NCBI RefSeq assembly: GCF_014529535.1
Contig: NW_023503325.1
Span: forward strand, 452,261-516,260
Direction: 5' to 3'
DNA: 64,000 nt
Source of the DNA: Bradysia coprophila
Taxonomy: Eukaryota; Arthropoda; Insecta; Diptera; Sciaridae
Shown: one piece after another, positions 10,807 through 22,259 of the stretch
Position numbering within the stretch: position 1 is the first letter of the stretch
Layout: each line of letters begins with the position of its first letter
Translations under genes and position numbers: made by a program
The notes under the pieces: generated by a model
Told to the model about the DNA's origin: nothing
The model's input: the letters and a program-made list of their open reading frames with translations, nothing else
The model's database searches: none

Positions 10807-11639
10807 GGGGTCGCTTAAGGTTATCTTTAGGGGAATTTAGCATTTCGTCTGTGCGTAACCGCACCACGGTACGATTACACTTTCTCATCATATAAAACTT
10901 GGGTAAACTAATTGAAAACCTGCTTATCCGTTGTTATGAGAAATTTACTTCTCTATCCAATCTCGGTTAAGCTCCACCACTTCAAAACCAACCAATTTGA
11001 CCATTTCTAACGGACATTAGGGACAGCAAATTTGCTTCTTGTTATATACCGTCACAGTCACAGTCGATGTTTTTCTATGCATTTTTCCCTTGTCATTTTG
11101 AACGCTTCGTTTATATTGTTGGCTCGCTTATAATGCACAATAATTAGTACTCATTAGCAATCATTAATAGAAATGCACTTTTGTCTGTCTACCAACTGTC
11201 GAAAATTTTAGGATAGTGCCGTAGATGTAGTCATAAATGATGATATTAGCTATGAAACGGCAGAGGCTTTATTGCTTTCCACCCAGTTAACGCAGCACAG
11301 GTTCAACCAGATCCGATAGTGTTTTCCTTTTGTAAGGCACTGCTTGTAATTCTCACACAATTCAAAAAATGTCGTCGTTAGACAAAAATCAAATCTTTTT
11401 TTTGTAGCACAGGTGGTCTTTAGGTGGGAGATTTTGACAACCTTTGGGAACTTTGAACAGGCGCTGACTTCTTATTTTTTGTATCATTTCTCGAATCTAA
11501 CGGCATTCCTGCCAATCGAGCCATAAAAATTATTTTCGTGCTTGTGGTTGCTCAGACTCTGTTGACGTTTTTGTTATCATGTTGAAGACTCAAACCATTT
11601 TTTTTCAGTAGTTTTTCAAACATTGAATTCTAAACCTTG
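10807..11639. other. Intergenic DNA, no gene seen
   Basis: No protein-like frame, RNA gene or clear element was recognised. The preceding open frame at 10315-10503 is short and unsupported. Confidence 0.4.
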
Positions 11640-11790
11640 ATTTCCACCTACCAAATAAGTACTTAGTGTGAGAAACAGAATTGAATGTTTTGCTTTGTTT
11701 ATTTGATAGCTCGCTCTCTCTCTCTCTCACGGCTCAATCACGGAGTACTTTTTGTTGAGTGAATACCATACTTAAGTTTGTATGAAATAA
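11640..11790. repeat. Dispersed repeat family C, copy 1
   Basis: TTTCCACCTACCAAATAAGT, then TTTGATAGCTCGCTCTC, then TTTTTGTTGAGTGAA recur in the same order at 18578-18690. Imperfect inverted ends (AGTACTTAGTG and CACGGAGTACTT). A short CT dinucleotide run lies at 11711-11730. Confidence 0.6.
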
Positions 11791-12621
11791 GCTTAAAGCT
11801 TGTAAATTACCCTAAATCACTCAAAAAGTTACCAAAGTGCTTTAAATTTCGATCCCCGGACATGAATCTCATTATGCATTACCTATCTTTGATATAGTAT
11901 TTCGAGTCATATGGACAAAACAATGACTTCATATGTAGACACTATACCAATTACGAATGTTGTCGTTCAAGCAGCAGTATACCTATACCTATATATGCGT
12001 ATAGTGCACTAAAAATGTGCACCAGACCGCATATAGTGTATTTGAATGCGATTTATGTAGGCATTTTAAGAGATTTTCTTTTATTTATAGTTCACCAGCG
12101 ATATTCTAATATTATAGTATGTTCCTCATATAACATGCTTGTATAACACGATCGTTTCAGTTAATTTATTAACATTGGATTTAAATTGTCAAACACCTTG
12201 TCGTATAGAGGAAATTTGTTAACAATATATGTATGCGCCTCGAAAACATCCGAAAACAATTTATTTACAACTTTTTTTAACGATTTCTTTCCTACATTGC
12301 GATACACGCGAGCATTTCGTATTATGATTGATGGGATAATTATCAGGAATGCTTTTGTTTTAATGATAATCAGGCCGATTATTGCTTTATGGTTAAAGAG
12401 GCTAAACAGTTTTTACTACTTTGTCATTAGTCATTTTAAGTTTCGAATCTGTGTCTGTGTGTCTGCGTGAATGAACATAAAACATTTTTATGAATGACAA
12501 TATTTTCACGACTTCATATTTACATGAATGACGATGACTTTTATGGATAACGTAGCGCTTAAAATTATGGGATTCGATTGAATACGTCTAGATGGTTTGT
12601 ATAAAGCACAACGGGTGTAAC
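11791..12621. other. AT-rich intergenic DNA, no gene seen
   Basis: Several short open frames lack protein-like composition. Nothing else recognised. Confidence 0.4.
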
Positions 12622-13204
12622 GCTGAACAATAGTCATTACATGCTTTTGTGTTCCCTAGAGTCGAAAATGGCTTCAAAAAGTCACGTTTTCGTGTGAAGA
12701 TTGTTGATCCGAGGCGACGCAAGTAACTGTTACATGACAAGGGATAAAAAGTTGGAAAGTCCAGTTTTTGTGTTTTATTTTATTCTGATGACTTTATTTC
12801 ACTCAAATACACATTAATACAATGAAATCTTGAGGCCGATTACTTGCTATTTCTATGGGCACCAAAAATTTCTCTTTGGCAGCGGGAATACCCAAAAACC
12901 TCTTAGAATCCAGAAATTCAAGCATCAAACGTTGAACCAATTATTATTGCTTTGCAAGACCACTTGAATCTTCTATACGATCAATTAGATCTAGTTTCTT
13001 CGAATGATGAAGTTAAATCTTGTCCATTTGGAGAATCAGCTGAATCGATGATTTTTAATGATAATTCAGGAAAACTTAACTTCGTATAGCATCCAATCAT
13101 GATTGCTACTCCTTCAGCATTTTTATTTATGCGATTTTACTTAGATGTTATAAATTTAAATAGAAAAATATCGCGGAGCAAAAGTTTTCACGTCATATTT
13201 CTTC

Positions 13205-13545
13205 AAAGGTTACCACTAGTTTTTGTGTGAAGTTTTTTAATCCGAGGGGAAGCCGAGATCAACAATCATACGAACACTTGACTTTTCAACTTTTTATCTC
13301 ACGTTTTGTAATGGATTTTACATGCTACATGCGTCGAAAACCGTACTTTTCATGTTTTAAGCACTTCTTTCGACGCCCTCAGCATGTAAAATCCATTACA
13401 TAACTCGGGATAAAAATGAAAAGTCTCGTTTTCGTGTGTTTATTGACCTCGGCTTCGCCTCGGATCATCAAAATTCACACGAAAACTCTACTTTTCATCT
13501 TTTTATCTCTAGTCATGTAAAATACTATTACATGTAGTGACCAAA
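13205..13545. mobile_element. Palindromic family D element
   Basis: The sequence is mirrored around about 13355. Outer arms carry CCGAGG..GAAGCCGAG and CTCGGCTTCGCCTCGG, then the (A)CTTTTCAACTTTTTATC block and its mirror, then GTAATGGATTTTACATGC and GCATGTAAAATCCATTAC. A central hairpin has arms TGCGTCGAAA and TTTCGACGCC. Related pieces lie at 12680-12790, 14058-14190, 15500-15845, 41755-42200 and 42395-42500. Confidence 0.75.
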
Positions 13546-13861
13546 CCAATTCTCTTGTTTTCCCTAGAGATGTAATTCGCCACTTTCGACTTTTCCCTAC
13601 AAAAGTAAGAAAATTTTATTGTTAGGACGACTCGTTTTAATTTTTCATCAAACCAAAATTTAATCAGCATCAATCGCATTTTGTGTAAAACGAAAACAGA
13701 GACGAATAAAAAGGCGTTTTGATGTGAAGTTTAGCATTGTTCTTCTGTTTCAGATTATTTTACATGCTTTTGTTTTCCCTAAGTTCGAAAGTGGCTTATT
13801 AACCACCTTAAAGTAAACAAGAAAATTGGTTTAGGTTTCAAAAGCATAGAAAATCCATTAC

Positions 13862-14058
13862 ATCACGGCAGAGTAAAATAAACCAGGCAGTAGCGGTTAA
13901 TTTTCGAAACGTCAAATAAGGGACCTAATACACTGTATGCAAATGAACACTGACATCAAATTGAAAAATTTGATTCGCAAAAAATATAGGGCTACTAGAT
14001 TATTCAAGTCCCTAGTCAAACCATCGCTACTGCCTGGTTAACTTTACTCTGTCGTGAT
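13862..14058. mobile_element. MITE with about 35-bp terminal repeats, nested in a family D copy
   Basis: ATCACGGCAGAGTAAAATAA then ACCAGGCAGTAGCG is mirrored by CGCTACTGCCTGGT then TAACTTTACTCTGTCGTGAT. Its flanks (ATCCATTAC on the left, CATAACTGGTGATAAAAA on the right) together make a family D arm, so it inserted into an older element. Confidence 0.8.
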
Positions 14059-14520
14059 TGCATAACTGGTGATAAAAATTGAAAGTTCTCGTTTTCGTGG
14101 GCTTATTGACATCGGCTTCGCCTTGCATCAACTAAATCCACACGAAAACTCAACTTTTCAACTTTTTATCCATTGTCGCAATACACACACACACTATTCA
14201 TTTACAGCTAAGTTTTTTTTTTACCGCAAATTCTTTTAATGTTTTGCACGAAGACAATGGTGTGGTATTTAAGTGGTATTTTATGACAATATCTATGTTG
14301 AAGTAACAGAGCTTTTACCTTTAGGCGTTCAGAACCATGAACTTTTTCCAATTCGGTCTTTTGTATTCCGACTTATATTCACTACCAGAATGCTACATCT
14401 CGATCACGATATACTGAACGGGTTTTCGAACTTTGTTAACAAACATACAATTTTCTTAGTGATTTCAATATTCTTTTACGGTTCTTTTTAAACACGTTGT
14501 CGGTTATTGCGACTTGTCAA

Positions 14521-14657
14521 CTTTAGGCACACTGGAGAGTGCTAAGAGAGTCGAGGAATACCTCCAAATAAATTTCTAAAAATCAAAAATTTGACTTTCG
14601 ATTTTTAGAAAAAAAATTTCGAGGTATTCCTCGACTCCCTTAGCGGCGTGCCTAAAG
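14521..14657. mobile_element. Foldback hairpin with about 44-bp arms
   Basis: CTTTAGGCAC and GAGTCGAGGAATACCTC on the left pair with GAGGTATTCCTCGACTC and GTGCCTAAAG on the right. The loop itself holds an AAAAATC/GATTTTT pair. Confidence 0.85.
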
Positions 14658-15499
14658 TGTCTGCTCGAGCATTATCCCCTACGTGTTAATTCCTGTGGAA
14701 TGGAATTCTAAGAAAAAGGTAAAAATCGGCCCGCCTTAACATGTAAAAGACGTTTAACTATGTCATACGTCAAGCACGTTCTTCCGCAACGCGATGCCAC
14801 TGATTTTGTTTTTATTTGTTCGTTTGATCTTCGAATTATTTAAAGATATTTTGTGAACCGAAATAGCAACAAGTGATCATCTCAGTCCGTCTGTTTGCGA
14901 ATCGAGAGTGAGAAGTCATCAAGGACTATTTTTGTGAAAACATTTTTTTTATATTTTCTTGAATTTTTTGGGGACACATTTGAAAATTGTTGGAAAGTTC
15001 TGGAAAATATTTTCCCAAAAATACTCCCTGATATTATACATTTATAAAAAAATCGATATGCTGTTGAATTACACCAACAATTATCTTATCAGGCTTCTGT
15101 TGTTAAAAATTGGACTCCATCTCTTTTTCCACTACGCTTAGTTCTCCTTCGGATTGGTAGAAATTTGTCACATGACCGTTTCTATCAATAGAAATTAATT
15201 AATTGAGAGGTGTGCTTACACTACTTGGGTCTCTGATTTTTACTTTGATTGTTTTTCGAAACCAGCATTTCACTGTTCATTGATGACGAGAAGAGTCAGG
15301 CGAGACAAAACAAGAGAGAAGACATTTTTTTCCCCGAACCACCTTTGGGTTTGTTTTGTTTCGTAGAGGGAAACGGTTAATTCGTTAATTACACCTCGCA
15401 TATATGAAAAACGATGGGTTCACCTCTGGTAAACAATAGTTATTTGAGTATTTGTTTTGAACGATTGATTTTAGGCAATTTCGCGAGTTGTAGCCCGAC
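14658..15499. other. AT-rich DNA, no gene seen
   Basis: Open frames here are low-complexity and not protein-like. A TCAGTC initiator-like site at about 14881 stands alone without a supported transcript. Confidence 0.35.
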
Positions 15500-15845
15500 A
15501 CATGAAATAGTTCTTTACATGTTACATGCATCATGTTTCAAGCACTTCTTTTGACGCTCTCAGCATGTAAAATATATTACATAACTCGTTATAAAAAAAT
15601 ATATTTATTGACATCGGCTTCGCCTCGGCACAACAAAATTCACACGAAAACTCAATTTTTCAACTTTTTATCCTTAGTTATGTATAATACTATTCCATAA
15701 CGAGGGATAAAACGTTGAAAAGTACAGTTTTCGTGTGAATTTTGTTGATCCGAGGCGAAGCCGATGTCAATAACCACACAAAAACGAGACATTTCAACTT
15801 TTATCCCAAGTTTTGTAATGTATTTTATATGTTTATATGTGGTAA
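15500..15845. mobile_element. Palindromic family D element, second clear copy
   Basis: It repeats the family D blocks: a central hairpin (AAGCACTTCTTTTGACGC), GACATCGGCTTCGCCTCGG, ACACGAAAACTCAATTTTTC and then the mirrored set TTTTCGTGTGAATTTTGTTG and GAGGCGAAGCCGATGTC. A short related hairpin (TTATGCACCTGTGACC) follows at about 15913-16020. Confidence 0.7.
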
Positions 15846-16123
15846 GACTAACATTATGCATCAGCTCGGCCTCGGAGAGGGAGTTTGGGTTTATCTTTGC
15901 ATCGACACATAATAAATGTTATGCACCTGTGACCTAATGTTTATTTTGACGAGAAGAATTATGATCCTTCGGCTCAATATTTCGTCACAACGAACATTTC
16001 AAAGGTTCATAATATTTATGAAATGCTTTTAAAATCGAAACCAATTCATTTGTTTTCCTTAGGTGTATAATAAGCCACTTTCGACCCTAGGGAAGACAAA
16101 AGCATGTAAACAACTATTGTTCA

Positions 16124-17753
16124 GTACATCTGACTTCGCTTAATTCTCGCAAGTTCACCAGCATATAATGTACACCTTATAACTGACGTACTGTCCGTAC
16201 TGTCTGACTTAATGTACCATCTGATATATTAACATTGTTGCTTTTACTGTAAATACTATGTTTAAATAAGAAATTTCACGTCTGCGCTGAAGCCTCTGTG
16301 AGTGTAATTATGACAAAATCTGTCAAAATTTAATTAAAAATTTCTTTGACGTTGGTTGGTTGGTTGACATTACTCTCTTATGTAAAATTATCAAAAACTT
16401 TCAGAGCTAATTAATGCTTGTGAGCCAATTTTGGTAATGAAACTCCTCATATCGTATTAAAGATAATAATTTTATAATTTTTTGTTTTGTTTTGTAAAAT
16501 AACTTATCGTATGCATGCTAACTGATCTCTATATATAAAGTAGAAAAATGTATCAAATAAAAGTTATTATTTTCTTTCCTTCTCTCTGGGGAAGATTAAC
16601 AGTTTTGAATCAAAAAAAAAATTTAAGAGATAAAAATGTCGTAATGTCACGGCTATTTGGAAAAAAATTCATTTTTATTTATTACATTTTATATATTCCA
16701 TCATATTATTATCGTCGTTAAAAAAAAAGTTTTTTTTTTGTTGTTGTCTTTGATTTGGTTCGTTTTTGTTAATTCGAAAAACAAACGGACCTTAAAATTG
16801 TCGTTAACGAACAGTATCGACATACTAAATTAGTATCACCAAAACATTTTTGTGTATAGTGAACATTTTATATGTTTTAATATATAATATGACGCATTAA
16901 CACGAGCGATTTCTTGACTCGCTAAATTTGGCAATTTTTCTGGGTTGAACGAATATAAATTGCAATTGAGTGTCTTCTTATCTGTGCAGACAGCATTAAA
17001 GTGATTTAAATAAATCATTTAAAGAGAAAATGTGTACGGCTTTTCAAAATGGTAGCGTACTACATAGTATATTCAGTAAGTATAGTGTATGACTGTATGT
17101 ATATATATACGTGTTATACTTGGAGAGATTCGTAGAATGTGTATTTTGATGAAATCCAACATGAAATTTTATTTTTAATTCGCATACAGTGTTCTATTAC
17201 ACAATTTAAGATGATCATACAGTTATTTTACCCACTAAAATGCGCGATTTTTTATTTTAATTCTGTATAAATATTTCGATGGTTACACTATATAGATAGG
17301 TATACACAACACGTAACGGGTTCTCGAGATACAAATTTTATTTAATTTTATGAAAAGGAACATTCTTGATGCCATTAAATTTGTGTAATTAATAAAATTT
17401 TCCATTTCATGCCAAATTGCCTATCTGTTTACCGTTTTCATTCGGCTAGAAATGTTTAGGCGAGTTAAATACGCTACATTCAGGTAGACGGTGTGGTGTG
17501 TGGAGGAGAGAGAGAGAGAGTGAGTGAGATGTCTATTACATTGTAAAATAAGTTTAAATTTCTTTTAAAAATATAAATTAAATCTCATCTACACTAAAAT
17601 AAATTGAGCGATTCGGGAAAATATAATTTATGAAAATGAACAGCGTTGAACATTGAGAAGAATTTTTATTTTTTCGTTGAATTTTTAATTTAATAAAAAT
17701 TTAATGATCTCTCGTAGTTTCATAAATTGAAACAATAGAGAAAATATAACGTC
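16124..17753. other. Very AT-rich DNA, no gene seen
   Basis: Long A and T runs occur near 16610 and 16720-16740, and a GA dinucleotide run near 17505-17525. No coding frame or clear element was recognised. Confidence 0.4.
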
Positions 17754-18285
17754 AGCGTAGCACTGCTTCTAGCATGAAAACTCATGTACGATTACATGTG
17801 TTGTGTATTTTTATAGATCTGATCCAAGTGCTGGTGCAGAGTGCAGTTTACTGTCCAAGTCAAACACGTCATCCACATTCAACGCTTTTTCATACATTTT
17901 GTAAACATTTTGTTTGGTTATGTTGTCTGTGTATCGAGAAACCACTCTTTTTTATTGACATAATTAACCAGTGATTAACATGATGACGAATCAGTGATTA
18001 ACCGGGTGAATCGTCGCAAAACTACAATTAATCGTGAAATATGGTAGTTAATAACTGATTAACTGTGCGTCTTCACACCAATCATGTCGCTCATTCACCA
18101 TGTTAATCAAAAAATAGTGATTTCCTTCTCGCTGTGGATGACGTTTGACATTTCGATGTTGCACTTGGAACAGACTTATTCAGACCAATAAATCGTAACT
18201 CTTATCTTTACGAGAAAATGCAAGTCCCAATTTGATTGCAAAGCCTCCGAATATTTCTTATGTTCATGCTAGAAGCAGAGCTGTG
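17754..18285. mobile_element. MITE family B, copy 2, interrupted by a family H element
   Basis: It starts GCGTAGCACTGCTTCTAGCA and ends TTATGTTCATGCTAG then AAGCAGAGCTGTG, the ends seen in copies at 9882 and 61361. It is longer than those because a family H element sits inside it at 17935-18130. Confidence 0.8.
17935..18130. mobile_element. MITE family H, copy 2, nested
   Basis: CGAGAAACCACTCTTTTTTA at the left and AAATAGTGATTTCCTTCTCG at the right match the ends of 10581-10806, and internal blocks such as GAATCGTCGCAAAACTACAA are shared. Confidence 0.8.
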
Positions 18286-18477
18286 CAATGAACGTCAACA
18301 CAAGGTATGGTCGAATGTCGAACTTTGTATGTAGCGGAGGACATAGCGATGTGTCCCGGTTTGTATGAACAGACCATACCTGTTTTACACTTTCATTGGA
18401 GCTGTGACGTCTGTCATAAAAATACAGAATATGGATTTACATTTCATGAGTATCTTAATGTTCATCTATTCCAACCA

Positions 18478-18757
18478 ATTGATACAATTGTTATTTGCTT
18501 ATCGATGGGAGAAAATAAGAGATTGCAACAAGAGCGATTTGTTTGCGGCTAGAGCAAGAAAGGGCTGTAATGCTTGATTTCCACTTACCAAAAGAGTACT
18601 AAGTGAGAATTTTTTCAATTTTTCAGCTTTGTTTACTTGAGAGCTCGCTCTATCACGTAGTTCTTTTTGTTGAGTGGAAAACATACTTAAATCGATCGAT
18701 TTGGAATCTGCCATTTCCTCCCTTTGGTATACAAATAACAATTGCATCAATGCCAAG
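18478..18757. mobile_element. Inverted-arm element containing family C sequence
   Basis: TGATACAATTGTTATTTG near 18480 is mirrored by CAAATAACAATTGCATCA near 18732, with further arm similarity inward. The middle (18578-18690) matches the family C repeat at 11640-11790. Confidence 0.55.
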
Positions 18758-19829
18758 ACATTCAAAAAAGTGATGGCATCACAAAGCTTATAACTAGTCA
18801 ACACTAAAAAACTGATCATTTTCTCCGGAAATTCACATACATTCAACAAAATGTGTTTCTGCCGAAAAAAACACATTTTAAAATTAACGATCGAAATTTG
18901 TTAAGAATTTCATATGACTTGTAAGCAATTTTACTTCTGTTGGCAACACGATTTTCTCTACTAGTTTGACGTTTACTAGTCTATGAAATCGTTAACTTAA
19001 CACTAAATGCGGAAATGTGTGGAAAAAGAGCGAAAATCACATTTTTGGGTAAAGAGACATTTGAGACCGAGATGCATAGTCTAATATTCTCCAAACCAAT
19101 TGATAGGCATCTATTTATTTTCATACTAACCAATGCAAGAAAATTGAAGAAAAAATTGATTTCGGCATTCCTTATTGGTTGGAAACACTCAAATCAAAAT
19201 TTACCACTAGTTAATTTCAGTAATTTCATCGGTAATTTAGATAAAATAAAATTCGGTAATTCAAATTATCAATAATTGGCCCTGATTGCTTGGCCATTCA
19301 CTTCACATTATCTTACAATAAATTTACGTTTCAAGCCGAAAAACCACTTGAAAGAGTCTAGATGTTTGTAGAAAATTACTTTGGTAAAACAATTGACGGC
19401 TGGTCCGTTTCGGACAGCATTTTCTTAAATAAATTTAGTAAAGAAATCGGTGTATTTTAGAGGCACCATCGGAAAACAATTTTTTGCTTGACTAGTATAC
19501 ATTCGACCAAAACATTCGATGAAAAATGACTTGCGAAAACTTCGATCCCCCATTCACTAAAAGTATTTTGATGATCGGAGACTGAAAACAAGATTAAAAT
19601 TAAGCTCCGAGTATCACTCATAATGTGTAAAATACGGAAAAGTTGTGATTTGTGTGAAGTGATGTTATCAAACGAGCGAAGCGAGCTGCGAAAAATGAAC
19701 TTTTGAAATGCAAAACATAACTCTACCTTTAACATACATTCCACTGTTTGAACGAAATATTGTATGAACGGTCAAGTAGACTGCATTTATGTAGATGCTT
19801 CAAAAATTGGTTCACTTCGATTAAATATC
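18758..19829. other. AT-rich intergenic DNA, no gene seen
   Basis: Open frames here are not protein-like. AACGAGCGAAGCGAGCTGCG near 19673 resembles the small CGCTTCGCTCG palindrome near 31265. Confidence 0.35.
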
Positions 19830-19905
19830 TCAATAGCCGAATGGTTAGAGGTGCTGCTCGACAAGCATTGGGTTTTGGTGTCGGGGGTTTGAAATTTGGT
19901 CAGGG
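19830..19905 (+). ncRNA. tRNA-like sequence (tRNA-derived SINE head or tRNA pseudogene)
   Basis: TAGCCGAATGGTTAGAGG fits a pol III A box and the start of a tRNA with its D arm. GGGTTTGAAATTTGG about 50 bases on resembles a B box, with GGTTTGA in place of GGTTCGA. Spacing fits a tRNA. The T arm and acceptor pairing look decayed, so a working tRNA is unlikely. No A-rich tail or family partner was seen. Confidence 0.45.
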
Positions 19906-20264
19906 CACAGTTTTACGGTTAATGGTGCAGAAGGAGTGGTGAAGAAAAGTAAATCCATTTCACCACTAGTGACGAAATGGAAAAGTTGTTGAATTGCTTA
20001 ACCTTGTATCGCTTGCTTCCACCCAATAATGAAAAAAGTACTCAGTTCGGTGTGACTAGTTTATTATTTATCCATTGCTTTTGGTTCATTGACGAACAAT
20101 CATGGTTCGAAAACAATAAAGACAAAAAACTAAGCAAATTTCACTTGATGGAAATTGATCTCCCGTTTTATCTACTAGGTATCACAATAATAATAAATTA
20201 TATTGAGAAACTCTGTTTCTTAACCTGTACGGCTATCCATCTTAATGTTCTGAGATGTGAACCT

Positions 20265-20465
20265 TGATCCATCTGTTATCGATTACTACGTCAAAAATAA
20301 TGACAAGCTCTGGGTAATATTGTCCGTTATATAGTATTTAAGATGCATGTTAAAAATATTGAAGTACAAGATTTGAAATCAATCGATTAAAAATACTTTG
20401 ATCTATGGAAGTAATAGACCCGATAATATTACTGGTCATATGCTTCCCGTCTGTGACAGATTAAA
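20265..20465. repeat. Dispersed repeat family G, copy 2 (inverted relative to 2440-2640)
   Basis: Mirror relative of 2440-2640. Key blocks: CATCTGTTATCGATTAC, GACAAGCTCTG, TACAAGATTTGAAATCAA, GGAAGTAATAGACCCGATAA and CATATGCTTCC. It lies just upstream of the Pox meso exon. Confidence 0.75.
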
Positions 20466-20579
20466 GTATATTTGGTTTTCGTATTGCGATCGTTTGTTTT
20501 GATTTTTTTTTTTACACATATCGTATCAAGTTGTTCAGTTCCACAGTCCACTCAATCTCTTCTTTTATTCTTTTCACAG

Positions 20580-21373
20580 AAAACCAATCTCAACAATACG
20601 GCGAGGTCAATCAACTCGGCGGTGTATTTGTCAACGGCAGACCACTACCAAATACCACTCGTATGCGGATCGTCGAATTGGCGCGGCTGGGTATTCGTCC
20701 ATGTGACATCTCACGACAATTGCGCGTAAGCCATGGCTGCGTATCGAAAATCCTCGCCAGATACAACGAAACTGGATCCATTCTGCCCGGTGCAATTGGT
20801 GGCTCGAAACCACGTGTGACCACACCCAAAGTGGTCAGCTACATCAGAGAGTTGAAACAGAAAGATCCGGGAATATTCGCCTGGGAAATTCGGGATCGTC
20901 TGTTGGCCGAAGGTGTTTGTGATAAAAATAATGTGCCCAGTGTCAGTTCAATCTCTCGGATATTAAGAAATAAGCTCGGCTCGATCGGACAATCAATGGT
21001 AACGTCACATCATTCGCTGTACAATTCACTGTATTCAACATATCCGTACGGGGCAACATTGAAGACAACTTCATGCGGCAGTCCGTCACCCCCACAACCC
21101 GCCCTACAAGGTCACTGTTGGCCATCATCGCATTCTGTGTCGGACATTCTGGCCGGTGTGCATCATCAAGCGCTGCTGCGCGGTCCATGTCCAACAATGA
21201 TGCCAATGCATCATCAATCCGTGCAGTCGAATTCATCACATCACAGTTTACAGCCATCACATCAGATGATCGATCCACGGAATTCACAGCAAACGTACAA
21301 CTATCATATGTACATCCAAAATGGGGGCATTCAAATGCATCACGGTGGACTGGCTAGTGCTAGTGGTTTATGA
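20580..21373 (+). CDS. Poxm: Pox meso (Pax1/9-type) transcription factor, paired-domain exon, 5' incomplete
   Basis: The exon opens after a pyrimidine-rich acceptor ending TTTTCACAG at 20579 (phase 1) and is open to TGA at 21371-21373, about 264 residues. A complete paired domain (about 20597-20980) begins [19 protein letters not shown] and includes [20 protein letters not shown] and [14 protein letters not shown]. These residues match the Pax1/9 and insect Pox meso class. A Pax octapeptide (HSVSDILA, 21131-21154) follows. There is no homeodomain, as expected for this class. The C-terminus is rich in His, Ser and Gln. Family knowledge: a nuclear DNA-binding regulator of mesoderm and somatic muscle patterning. 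The first exon, with the start codon and a few residues, should lie upstream but I could not locate it; the 14 kb before it hold only repeats. Confidence 0.93.
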
Positions 21374-22259
21374 GAACATTTCTTTCTTTGTGGTCTACGT
21401 AAAAAGTGCATTATTTTTAGACTGCGCGGTTCGATTCGATTTTGTGCGTAGCAAAAGGGACAGTCTCGTTTTACCAAACCAAAAACTGATCGTCGTCGTT
21501 ATTTATAATTTTAAACCGAACAACTCGTGCCTTAAACTTAAAATTCACATGCCCAATGGCAATATTTGGGTCATGCAAGTGTTTCAATTATAGAGTTTAA
21601 CGCAACACCAACCAGCATCCACAGATGGTATTATTGTTTAAGAAATAATTGCAAATTTTGTTTATTTTGAACATTTTATAATATTTGTTGTGTTTCCTCT
21701 CGTATATAAGTCTTATAAGTTTTAGAAGTATAAAATTGTGCAAATTGCTGGAATACTACACCTACCTTACACAATATGCGACAGCCTATATATCCGAAAA
21801 AAAACACGGTTTTTGTACGTTTCCCGATCACAATTTTCGCAATTTGAAAATATGGTTTTTTGTTTACATATTTTAACACTCCGAAGTGAGCGCGATGTGA
21901 AATGTATAATGTATATTTGTGATGTGTGTACGTGACTTTGAACGAATGGACTGTGGTTTTGATTACTTTTTATTACAATGCACACAAACACCGGATGTCG
22001 ATTAGGAAATTTTTCCTGTTGTTCCATTTTTAGAAAATTCGAAAATTATTTTCTTCGACAGCCGATTGGAAAACTGGCCGGTCTCAATATCTTATTACTA
22101 TGACATGGATTAGATATGAATAAGCCCCGAGGTGTAGAAGGATTCTTTTGAAAAACAGCCGATCGGAATCGGACGCATTTTCCATTGGAATTTTTCATAT
22201 GTTCCCAGACAGGTATTCGACCCTAAAAGCCAAAAGCACTTTCAAAAAAATTCTTTGAA
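21374..22259. other. 3' flank of Pox meso, no other gene seen
   Basis: Probably includes the Pox meso 3' untranslated region. No clear AATAAA was found close to the stop. Family E repeat sequence begins at about 22130. Confidence 0.4.

Larger units (their letters stand above)
12622..16123. mobile_element. Possible 3.5-kb composite element bounded by 52-bp inverted ends
   Basis: The left end (12622-12674) carries CTGAACAATAG, ACATGCTTTTGT, TTCCCTAG and GTCGAAAATGGCTT. The right end (16072-16123) is its mirror (AAGCCACTTTCGACC, CTAGGGAAGACAAAAGCATG, CTATTGTTCAG). Partial copies of the same end lie inside near 13550 and 13755. The interior is filled by palindromic family D repeats and another MITE and has no readable transposase. 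It may be one large non-autonomous element or simply two small elements in opposite orientation. Confidence 0.5.

Noticed and set aside
14875..14945. Initiator-like TCAGTC as a promoter for Pox meso
   Set aside because: No TATA box or convincing downstream element, and no linked first exon could be found.
18307..18577. Two overlapping frames of 70-81 codons
   Set aside because: They overlap an inverted-arm repeat and each other; the composition fits repeat sequence.
21676..22027. Several short frames on both strands after Pox meso
   Set aside because: Mutually overlapping, AT-driven, and probably in the Pox meso 3' untranslated region.
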